64,000 nt of DNA from Pterois miles (lineage: Eukaryota > Chordata > Actinopteri > Perciformes > Scorpaenidae): contig CAMQGK010000328.1 of the NCBI GenBank assembly GCA_947000775.1, forward strand, positions 4,311,501-4,375,500, written 5' to 3'. Both the position numbers and the translations under genes were made by a program. Positions 38,601-48,439 of this stretch are shown piece by piece (within the stretch, counting starts at the first letter, position 1; each line of letters starts with the position of its first letter). The notes below the pieces were generated by a model, which worked only from the letters and a program-made list of their open reading frames with translations, did no database searches and was not told where the DNA came from.

Positions 38601-40009
38601 AACGAGCATGTAGGCAGAAATTCAACCGTGGAGTTGTTCTGTAGGCGGATGCAGTGACTTTATGTTAAACAAAGTAAAACCTGGGAGAAACCAGATGCGT
38701 GACGAGCATGTGGCGGAAGCGTTACCTCACAGCTGAGTGGTTCTCGCATCTGTTGTTCACACCAGCTGTGTCAGCTGCGTTTCTGCTGCTGTTCTTTCTA
38801 CACAGATATGTGTGGTAATTTGAAACGTGTGGTAATTTGTAAATAAAAGCAATAATCGCCAATTAAAATCCCACACAATATTCATTCATGGAGCCCTGCA
38901 AGACACTGCATGTTCTACAACACTGTCCTGCAGCTATTTCAGAATAAAAGCCTTGTGTTAACAAACGAAGGAGTTCTGCTCACAGAAAAAAATGCTTGAG
39001 GCGTTTTATGTTGGAATGAAAGTAGGAGGTGTTAATTAAAAATAAATCTATCTCTGTTATGATGTCAATATAGAGTCCGAAGATCACCTTCACTGTCTGT
39101 GATATATTACAGATGTCTAGACATAACTGTAGTCGTGTTGCTGGTATGATGTCAATATACAGTCAAACGATCACTTCCGCTGTCTGTTGCTGCTGTGAAC
39201 AGCACGCGGCTCAGGCAAGACCTTGAATCTCTAGAAGAGATGCAGCTGACATGTAGCAGTGTGGCAGCTCTAACCTGTTAACATGGACGCTGAAAAAATA
39301 AAACAACAGGTAGTGCAGCCTTTCACACATTCCTCATGCGTCTGGTCTGGCCCAGGCTTAAGAGTAGAAAAGGAAAAGTAAGTAAAGTCCGCTAGTAGCT
39401 AGGCTGCCACAGGCATGCAGGAATTTCCCTAAGTATTGCAACAACAGGGACGACCCACATTTCCCATCATGCCTGCCGCGTCCTCACTGCTGGACTGAGC
39501 AGTTTAACTTTGCTGTTTCAAAATGCAAATGGTACTTTTGTTAGTGTTTGTAATGTAATGTGTTCGTTGAGAACATGGTGGCTTATGTGGCAATAGTGAT
39601 TTTTGTGCCAACCATTTTTTTTTTTTGTGTAAACCATTTTTGACATCCCTGTTTTCCATGTATCTCTTTTATTCCTCCACTTCATTTGCTCTCTTCTTCA
39701 TAACTCAGCTCATCCTATATGTAAAACTGTTTTTTCTCCTACCACAATACATATTTGTACTCCATTCTTTCTCAGTTACCTTTGTTCCCTCTTTTTGTCC
39801 ATTTAATCCATCCTCTCTGCTCCTGTTAAAACAAATAAAAGAGCTTCTGAAGAATGTGGCTCTTCCCTTCTCATTTGTCCTCCTGAGTGTCCTTTCTGCA
39901 TGTGTGCTTGCATGTGCTGCAAGTATTTTCTGTTTAACTCAGCACATAAAGTCACCTAACACTTTGATTACCAGAAATCAACATGCAATACATTTTTGTT
40001 GGTTTTATA

Positions 40010-40011
<2 letters not shown>

Positions 40012-40048
<37 letters not shown>
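40012..40048. repeat. (TG)n microsatellite, 37 bp
   Basis: Short uninterrupted TG run followed by GA-rich sequence. Confidence 0.95.
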
Positions 40049-40050
<2 letters not shown>

Positions 40051-40456
40051 AGAGAGTGGGTGTGTGGGAGAGAGAGTGGGTGAGAGATGATTCTTTATTC
40101 CTTGTTATACAAAGCCAATTTCCAGTAATCCCCCTTTCAATGGGAGAATTGGAGGAAGCTGTATGGGAGCGTGATGGCCACAATCCGAGACCCGTTCCCT
40201 TACAATAGACCTCTGTTTAGACCGCTCAGAGCAGGGGATTGTGGATTGAAAAAATACTGTTAGCTTTTCATGAGGACAGTTTGGAGATCAAACCCCTGGC
40301 TGGCTGGGGAAATCTTTTTTGTCCCCATCCAGTAACTACAAGGAGGGGGTAGGATAACCTCTGTAGTGATGGTAACTTATATATAGCCATGCACAGATGT
40401 TTAGTCGAAGTCACGGTGTGTGCTCCTCAGCTCTGCAAATAATTTTGGTTCTGTGT

Positions 40457-40580
40457 AGGGCCGTGACGATACGCCTTTGTCCCGATTCAATTCTTGTCAC
40501 GATACATGGGCGACTGTATGTGTTGTGATTTTTTTGCGAAGAATTGTGATTTGATTTTATGATTTATTGCAATTTTTGTT
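40457..40580 (+). repeat. Second gggccgtgacgat-type repeat fragment
   Basis: It begins tagggccgtgacgatacgc and continues with ttcttgtcacgatacatggg and gatttattgcaattttt, typical of hAT-derived fish repeats. The right terminal repeat is not clear. Confidence 0.45.
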
Positions 40581-40820
40581 AACTTTTTTTTTTTAATGCC
40601 AGTGGGAAAAAGTTGAATCAGAGTTTGATGTTCATCATGTATGTAGTTGGAGATGTCCTGAAGTCAAATATATCAGTCATTGTCAGGTATTATTTATTAT
40701 ATTTTTCCCAGCAACCCAGATATCAAAGAATAAAGTAATGTCCCTCACAAATTTGTTGTATTGTGTATTTAATTTATGAAGTACTTGTAACGCTTTATAC
40801 TTATACAGGGGCGGCATATA

Positions 40821-41178
40821 GGGGGCGGCAGTAGCTCAGTCTGTAGGGAGTTGGCTTGGGAACCGGAGGGTCACCGGTTCAAGTCCCGACATGGACCAAG
40901 AACTGAGTGTGAACTGGTAGCTGGAGAGGTGCCAGTTTACCTCTTGGGCACTGCCGAAGTGCCCCTGAGCAAGGCCCCAACCCCCAACTGCTCGGGGCGC
41001 TTGTCAGGAGCAGCCCCCTCACTCTGACATCTCTCCATTGTTGCATGTTTGTGCATGTGTGTGTTCGGGTCTGCATGTACCATGTATAAGTTAACGACGT
41101 TAAATTCAATTTCCCCTCGTGGGACTAATAAAGGACTATCTTCTTCTTCTTCTTCTTCTTCTTCTTCTTCTTCTTCTT
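40821..41178 (+). mobile_element. tRNA-derived SINE with LINE-like tail and (TTC)n end
   Basis: The tRNA-like head has tagctcagtctgtaggg (A-box region) and B-box ggttcaagtcc at 40876-40886. The body contains gtgcccctgagcaaggc and the tail reads ttcccctcgtgggactaata then aaggactatc, closely matching the LINE tail at 35610. It ends in a TTC array (41140-41178). The shared tail fits the usual model of SINEs borrowing LINE reverse transcriptase. Confidence 0.8.
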
Positions 41179-41189
41179 GTGGTGAATAT

Positions 41190-41690
41190 AATCCAATCTT
41201 ATTTCCATATTTTGTATAAACAGTTCCCTTTGTTAACACCTTATTTTGAAAACCGGACATAATCACGTGTAAACTTCATCTAACTTCTACAAGTCTGTTC
41301 TGGCAAAAATTGAATTGAAGGCAACTGGACTTAGATTTGTCTCTGAAGACGTTTTGTTTGGATAAGGGGCGAAACATCTTCAGAGACAAATCTAAGTCCA
41401 GTTGCCTTCGATTCAATTTTTGTCAGAATGAATATGACCTGGATGAATGAGAACCTCCACAGACTTACAAGTCCGTTGCTACCGTCCGTTGTCCGTTCTC
41501 TCCCCGTCAGCTCTGTTCTCTTTATCCATCCATGTTCAGCTCCATCAGGGCCATTTGAATGCATTTAACATAAATGTCAGTATATGGGTGCTCTACAGCT
41601 GTAGCGTTGGCCGATGTTACCACAGAGATGAGAGTGACGGCCGGCTTGACCAAACGTTTCCCCGATACGATAACGTTTCCTGTCCATGAC
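41190..41690 (+). repeat. Dispersed repeat, copy 2, interrupted by a palindromic insert
   Basis: The two halves align with 31555-31830: 41190-41299 with its left part and about 41466-41690 with its right part. The 166-bp segment between them is absent from the other copy. Confidence 0.65.
41300..41465. mobile_element. 166-bp insertion containing a 53-bp-arm palindrome
   Basis: Arms at 41304-41356 and 41370-41422 are reverse complements in 50 of 53 positions, around a 13-base loop. The insert is flanked by tacaagtctgtt (41288-41299) and tacaagtccgtt (41466-41477), 11 of 12 identical, a likely target duplication. The motif ctctgaagacgttt is common in fish genomes; I do not assign the element class. 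Confidence 0.7.
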
Positions 41691-41879
41691 AGAGGTAGCA
41701 TGCAGCTTCAGCCATGATGTCTAGCTTTTCCTGCAGTGTGTGAAACCCAGAGCTGCGATACATAGGTGTCATTCAGGTGAATCTTTTTTTTTTTTTTTTG
41801 CACGCCTAGTTTTTTGTCTGCAGAGATGTCGCAGAGATGTGGCTGCTGTGGCTGCAGCTTTTAAAATACTCAGCTGACT

Positions 41880-42145
41880 AATTACCTGGTTGGGTGACTC
41901 AGCTGATTGGCAGGCAAACTAACTTACCACCCGAGTGCCTGTTTAATTCACTAACTGATTCTTTGAGTGACTGACACATCAAATCACTGATTTACTATTT
42001 TATCTGATTTGCTAACCAAATAAATGAACTGACTGACCGGTTACCCAACTGGCTGAAGGATTGATCGGTTGCCAGTTCTTGGACTGGCTGGCTGGCTGGC
42101 TGGCAGAGTGACTGTTTGATTGGATAACTGGCCGGCTGATAAACT
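41880..42145. repeat. Degenerate tetranucleotide tract (GACT/GGCT)
   Basis: Short units such as actgactgac, ggctggctggctggct and taactgg recur irregularly. The tract is followed by a C run at about 42151-42168. It looks like an old, decayed tetranucleotide repeat. Confidence 0.6.
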
Positions 42146-43284
42146 AACCGTCCCCCCCCCCCCCCCACTTCCCACTCCATGTGTCGTCCTCCTGTCTCTT
42201 ATTTTCTCTCCCATCATCTCTTTTCCTCACCCTGCTTGTATCCCTTCTCCCTATCAGTGTCTATTTTTTTACACTTGCTCACCTCAGAGTGCTTTTTCTC
42301 TTCCAGTTGTTAGATCTCATCATATCTCTGTCTCTCAGCTTGTGGATATTCTGCTAGAGAGAATGTTTTTCTTATAAAGTAATTTTATTCATTTAGCCTT
42401 TTTATTCTTTATTTAGCAACGGTGTGCAGTTCTCAGCTTGCCGTAGTGACTTTTCAATGCAAGACAAAGGGAAAAGAACAGGGAGTGAAGGAAGAAGTAA
42501 AGAAAAAAAAGGAGAAACGACTACATTTATAAAAATTTACATCATGATAAAACAGTATGTGAGGAAATGGGGAACCAGTGAACATGAGAGAGATTTAGAC
42601 CACAGTTCAGTGCTACTGATACAATCTGCCTCCTATGACCTGTAGTGTGTGAGCGAGAGGTCATGACATTTATAGTCCGAGTAGCAGGAAATCAGATGGA
42701 TAAAGAGGGATATCTGCACACTGTTTCTGCATCTTATTCACGCACACACACACACCCTATATGTGATTCATTCTAGTGGCCTCTGTGCTCAGTGGAGTAG
42801 AAAATAAATGCCCTTAATGCTTAGTTGTCTAGTTGTTTCAAGTGCTTCTGTATCATACATGTTTTGTGTGGCTCAAGTGAAGTAGAGTCATAACATTGAT
42901 GTGTGGGAGTCACTTGAAGGTCTAACATAAGGTATTTAAACTGTGCAGGAATTGCTTCTTTAGAAATGTGTGTTTTTCCTACAACTCTTGTAGTTTACAT
43001 ACTTCATTTTGTCTTGATACCTGTAGACAATAATGATTACTGTAAAATGTCAAGTTTAGTGGCTGTTTACCTTAACAGATCAGTGGAGTGTTATTAGTGA
43101 CGGTCTTTTATATTTAATCCCCTCTGTTTTATTAGGCCAGATTTTAGTTTGAAGCTTATTCACTTTCCTTGTCTTCTTCTCTTTGCTTTGTTAAGTTGTT
43201 GTTGTTTTCTGGTAATGCAGTTTTGATACTTTCTTTATGTTTACCTGTCTGTATACCTGTAAATTCAGGATAATACGCCCACAG

Positions 43285-44220
43285 TAGGGATGTTAATCAT
43301 TAACCGTTAAACTGTTAACCAACATCAAGCATTTTAACCAGTTAACGCTATCAGTTAAAACGGTTAAAAGAAATATTAACAATTAATTTAAAAGCTGAGA
43401 AAAATACAGAGGAGCAGATTGTCGGTTTAAGGAGAAAAGATGGTCCACCTTAAGAGCCCACCTTAAGATAACCTGAGGCAGCATTGCAGGATACAGGAAG
43501 TTGGCTCGGGTCTCTTGAGCGAAGGAGTTGTAGCTTATAGAGTCGTAGCATTTATTCACCGACACATACACTGTAAACACACTGCTACAGCTATGTTCAC
43601 AGCTATAATGCCACTGATAAACCCACACTCACACACGGTCTGTGGGAAACTCGCTACAGCGAGCACGAACCCACTGGCAACGCTCGCAGCTGCTAATGTA
43701 GCACTAACACACAAGCTGTTTGTCAGAAAATTGCTATCGTTACACCGGGCAGACACACAGTTAACAACCTGCTAAACTAAACTAAAAGCGCAGTGGAGAC
43801 TTTTACTGGGAAAGTGGCTGTATGTCCGTGACACTACACGCTCCCAGACAGTGTTACACTATAGTGGGCACCAAGCCGCTGGCAACATTAGCAATTAGCA
43901 GTTTGTAGCACAAAACACAAACACATGGACGTTTGTTGGACAGTTGCTAAAGTTTTGCTGGGTGACAGTGTTGTTTTGCTGGGCAGACACACAGCTGAGA
44001 ACCTGCTAAAGTAAATGATGTGATGGTGGTGGTGGACTTTTACTGGACAAGTGGCTGCATGTGTGCATGCAGCACCGTGACTGCTGCAGAAGCAGGTGAA
44101 CTGAGGACTCATTTGTCCGTTGTGCTCGTACACTGCTGCTGGTGCAGTGCTACATGAGACACACTAAGTCAGTAAATATTCAATTAACGAGGGCTGATTA
44201 TCAGTTAAAACAGTTTTTCG
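43285..44220 (-). mobile_element. hAT-like 620-bp family, expanded inverted copy (about 935 bp)
   Basis: It starts tagggatgttaatcattaac and ends with gggctgattatcagttaaaa, lacking the outermost right terminal repeat. It is longer than the 615-625 bp full copies because the central block (cacaca, gtctgt/gtttgt, gttgctaa or attgctat, gggcagacacacag) is repeated: about 43640-43770 and 43860-44000. No transposase frame was seen. Confidence 0.65.
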
Positions 44221-44994
44221 TCATTGCAATAACACACTCATGCCATATCCACTCCTCTGTTTTGCACACCAATTAATCACTCCCTTTTAGTTCTACTTTG
44301 CCACTCTTTCTCTCAGTACAAAGCTGCTGTTCATTAAACTCAACCTTAGCTAGATGGTAGGTAAGAGTGGCTTTTAATGTGAAACATTGGCAAAAGAAAA
44401 ATGAAAAAGAGATACTGTAATGTCACATCAACCTTTGGTCCTTGGGAGCCAATAACTTTGAGAAGTGCCTTTGTAGACAACGAATGCGTTGTGAAATGTT
44501 TGAGCAAGTGTTTTTGATGCTGACACCGGTCTAAATGACTATTTAGATAGAGATGTAATACCTATTACTAATATTGATGATGTTACAGCTTCTGTTAAAT
44601 AATGTATCAGTGGCACTGATGGTAATCTACAGTAGAGCCATTATTATACGCTCACGAAGTAGGGTGATAAATGTACCTCTCAGTGCAGTTGTAGAATAAG
44701 ATATAGAAGATGTGTAGTTTAATACAACATTAAAATCCCAAACTTAGATGGATGATGGTGTGCCTAGTGGCTAGTAGAGTTTTAAAGTTTTAATACCCTC
44801 CTACCCCCAAAGGACAGCTTATACTTCAAAACATGCACTACATAATAGCAAGTATTCTCTCTTTGCAGCTGCCTTGCCCTCCATTGTTTTCCAGCACCTT
44901 TATCATCTATTACACTTCCCTCACAAGTAGTACTTCTGTATGTTTTCAGCACTGTTGTTTGTTTGTTTGTTTGTTGTGAGTGTGTGTTGGTGGG

Positions 44995-45017
44995 GTGTGT
45001 GTGTGTGTGTGTGTGTG
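44995..45017. repeat. Short (TG)n run
   Basis: TG run following (TTTG)n at about 44955-44975. Confidence 0.9.
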
Positions 45018-45807
45018 CAGAATATGAGTAAGGCAGTGCATCATTACTGCCAGTATGATTGGCATCCGGGACTGACAGCTCTCCTTTTGGGGCTGAATGC
45101 ACACGGGGCAAAAGCTTGGGAGATAAATTAAAGACAAAACAGCAAAGGTGTACAAAAAGCACTTTGTACCTCCTCTGGACGTGCACACCTGCATGTGTTT
45201 GTGAGTTGTACTCTGTGTGCTGTGTTTCTTTGTGAATCTTGCCTCTCATTATACATGGCCCATTAATGCTGGAGTGTGTGCTGTGTGAAGTGAGCAGTAC
45301 AGCAGAAACACATGGCATACTATTGTGCTTGTTTCTTTGTCTCACTTTCTTCTTTATCTCTTCCACTTTTTCTTTTTTGTTTGTCTGAGTCGATCTTGTC
45401 TACAGACAGTTTACTTGAGAGATTTAGTCTACCGCTCTGCTTCGTGTCTGAAGCCTATGACCTAATATCTGTTTTTGTGTGTGTGAGAGAAAGAGATTTT
45501 GTGCCCGATTAGCAGTCGGAGTGAGACGCAGTGCTAAATAATTTAGCTACTGCCTACTTGATCCAATACTAGGGAACTACTCGTTAGACAGAGGGATGGA
45601 GACGGGGAGATGGAAAGTTGCTGTACATGTGGTGGCCTAGGACACTGCCACCAGAATGCGTTACCCGTTATAACTGGTGTGAATTCATTGGACATTGGGA
45701 AGACATTTTTGTGCAACTACCGAAAGTCTGCCTCTCCTCTCTGCTGCACCTCTCTGTAGGAAATGGGCTGTACCCTGCTCAGCTTTAGAAGAAGTGAACA
45801 AATTATA

Positions 45808-45872
45808 ACAGTTAATAACTACATAATGAGGGTTATCAGTTCACAGCTTTTTTTCCAAAATGAGCATCCTTA
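45808..45872 (+). mobile_element. hAT-like family, terminal fragment only
   Basis: It carries gttaataact, gagggttatcagtt and the right end ccaaaatgagcatcctta. Only about 65 bp of the element remain, apparently an internal deletion product. Confidence 0.5.
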
Positions 45873-45947
45873 GTTTAAAGTTTTATTTTGTCATTCTAGA
45901 GATGAACTCATCAACTTTCAGAATGTGCACCAATAACATGCATATTT

Positions 45948-46395
45948 TATCTGTACAAATTGTACCTTAAACAAAGTTTTGTCAAGTATTTAAAACTCTT
46001 ATCAACATGGGAGTGGACAAATATGCTGCTTTATGTACAGTATGTACAGTATGTATTTGTTATTGGAAATTACTTAACACAAAACAATGACAGATATTGT
46101 CCAGAAGCCTTCACAGGTACTGCATTTGGCATAAAATGCTCAAATCATAACATGGTAAACTGCAGCCCAACAGGCAACAACACCTGTCAGTGTGTCAGTG
46201 TGCTGACTTGACTATGACTTGATCCAAACTGCATGTGATTATCATAAAGTGGGCATGTCTGTAAAGGGGAGACTCGTGGGTACCCAGAGAACCCATTTAC
46301 AGGTCAAGAAACCCCTTTGAAAATGGCCATGCCAGTTTTTCCTTGTCAAAATTTAATGTTAGTTTGGTGCATTAGTCCTTTTGTAATAAGCTAAT
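45948..46395 (+). mobile_element. taatcgc-family dispersed repeat, copy 2
   Basis: It shares taccttaaacaaag, tcaagtatttaaaact, caacatgggagtggacaaat, acaatgacagatattgtcca and ggtactgcatttgg with 29037-29295, and extends further (aaagtgggcatgtctgtaaa, gggtaccca), matching the inverted copy at 63160. Confidence 0.65.
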
Positions 46396-47704
46396 TTGAC
46401 ATGGTTGGAAATAGTTTTTGCCTTTCTGATTTGAAAGGAACACTGCTTAGATCAGATCCATCACACAAAGGCAGAATGATTACTTTGGTCTTGTAAAAAC
46501 ATTAACAAGATGTACCCTGTATTACCATTCCAATTTGCATTAGTTGTTGTAAGTTTTAAGTTGTTTTAGAAATGGGTTAAGAAAAGGGAAGAAAATGCAT
46601 TTATCAGTGTTTCTTTATCTGTTTCAGAGTCTTTAAAAGTCTTGAATGAAAAATTCATGGCAAACTCTCTGCATAGATTTAGTGCAGTCTAGTTCACACA
46701 CAAAAAAGGGTTTTATGGTGTAAATTGAATTAAGCCTCCTGTACAGATTTCTTGCTGTACAGTTTGATCAGCAGAGGTTGGAAAATAACAAGAGTTACAT
46801 CAGCAGTCTCAGTATTTCATCACTCATCAGTTCAGAGCTCAAGTCTGCTGGTAGGTACTAAGCAGTGTCCTGCTGAGAATTTACACTGACACAGTCATAC
46901 AGTATATTTAAAGACACACATAGTACCAAGGACGTATTCATACACACAGCCACACTGAATCATTACCGTCGCCCACCATATGGGTTTGCTATTATAAGCA
47001 TTTCAGCTAAGGAACCTTGCAAAGGCCCTAGCTGCTGTATTCTGCGTGTTATTGTTGTACCTTTAGTGCTGTGTACCGACACAGACTCTGTTGTGACCTT
47101 TTAGCTAAGCCGGACCGGATTTAATCAGCAGCAGACTCCGACAATACACACAAACACAACCGAGAACTGTGGCTTTTCTGCACGCACACACTAACACCTA
47201 AGCAGGCCTCCTTTTCTGTAAATAATGGTTATGGATGTTGTATTCCAAATTCTTTGTTTGGATGCTATTAGTCAAAACAGGCCAGGAGTCAAACCTATTA
47301 AAATTTAGATTTAGTAACTGGCATACAGCAACACCTTGCTTTCTATCAGCATTGGACTTTCAAAGCAGCTGGACATATACAGTGTGGCTCCTGGCTGGTC
47401 ATTGGATATTCTGAATGTCAGAATTTGAGCGTCATTGCCTGTTTTAAGGCCGGGTGATATTCAGCGATTGTACAAATGGGTCATTTTATAGGAGGATTTT
47501 ACCAGACTTCTTTATACAGGCTACACCCAGTTACACACACAGACACACACATATACTGTATATCTGGCAATAAAAGAGGTGGACGAGGAATCCTCATTTG
47601 TTTTCTGTGGGTTTTGTTATGGAAATGTGGATCTTTTTCGATCAATTTGAGGAGTGCCTCTGGTTTACATGTTCCACATTTTATTATGTGTCACGCAGCA
47701 TGGG

Positions 47705-47940
47705 ATTCACACTGGTCTGGTCTTGGTCTTGACTTGGTCTCAACCTCCTCAAAGTCTTAGTCTTGTCTCAGTCTCAGAACACTATGGCTTTGGTCGTGAC
47801 TTGGTCTCAGTTTAGGTGGTTTTGACTACAACACTGTAAAGTAGCATAAAATGGAAATGCTCAAGTAAAGCACAAGTACCTCCAAAATGCACTTAAGTAG
47901 CCTGTAGTACTTGAGTAAATGTACTTTTTTACATTTGGCC
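47705..47940. repeat. Two adjacent low-complexity dispersed repeats
   Basis: 47715-47835 is a ggtcttgactt / ggtctcag-type repeat. 47845-47935 carries caagtacctccaaaatgcac and tacttgagtaaatgtac. Both motifs are frequent in fish genomes. They lie only about 150 bp upstream of tusc3 exon 2. Confidence 0.5.
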
Positions 47941-48082
47941 AGTGTTTTTAATATTTCAAATAATTAAAATGCCTTTAATTGTTGCTTATCATTGTTGGAC
48001 ACAGGAATATTATTTCTGTTTGGATCTGAAAATCCTAATGGGACGCGTTGTCCTCACTGCCCTTTTCCCTGTCTGTGTTCAG

Positions 48083-48252
48083 AATCTGCTGTCAGAGAAG
48101 GTTGACCAGATGATGGAGTGGTCTTCTCGCCGTTCGGTCGTCCGGATGAACGGGGACAAGTTCCGTCGCTTTGTCAAGGCCCCTCCTAGGAACTACTCTG
48201 TCATCGTCATGTTCACCGCCCTGCAGCCTCAAAGACAGTGTTCTGTCTGCAG
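48083..48252 (+). CDS. tusc3: TUSC3 exon 2, thioredoxin domain with CXXC
   Basis: This exon encodes residues 36-91 plus two bases of codon 92 (Arg), so it ends in phase 2. The acceptor is a pyrimidine-rich tract ending ttcag and the donor is GTAAGA at 48253. It begins NLLSEKVDQMMEW and carries MNGDKFRRFVKAPPRNYSV, both typical of the OST3/OST6 family. The redox motif is C88-S-V-C91 in the context QPQRQCSVCR, which is the TUSC3 form; MAGT1 has LHRQCVVCK. N72-Y-S74 is an N-glycosylation sequon also present in human TUSC3. The exon encodes the first half of the lumenal thioredoxin fold. All key residues are intact. It lies 34 kb downstream of exon 1. Confidence 0.96.
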
Positions 48253-48393
48253 GTAAGAACACACACAATGCAGCTTGTGTAGGCCATAATCTGCATAGCT
48301 CCTACCTCTGTACTTTTGCAAGTTCACTCAGTACACTGAAGTTCACCTACAGTGGAAGTGAGCTCTGTGAACACACACACACACACACACACA

Positions 48394-48439
<46 letters not shown>

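Larger units (their letters stand above)
13776..48082 (+). other. tusc3: tusc3 intron 1, 34.3 kb
   Basis: The intron runs from donor GTAACG to an acceptor ending ttcag. It contains no recognisable exon or embedded gene. Most identifiable content is mobile-element derived and is listed separately. Stretches with nothing I could assign include 13800-15000, 17200-18060, 18850-19670, 19750-20620, 23100-25200 (pyrimidine-rich blocks near 24200-24540), 26950-28230, 32000-35200, 36200-38150 and 44250-45800. A 21540-21960 segment looks like part of an older repeat, but I could not define its ends. Confidence 0.85.

Noticed and set aside
40825..40895. Possible tRNA gene, from A- and B-box motifs
   Set aside because: The acceptor stem does not pair and the sequence continues into a SINE body with a LINE-like tail. 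The same applies at 53457 and 31262.
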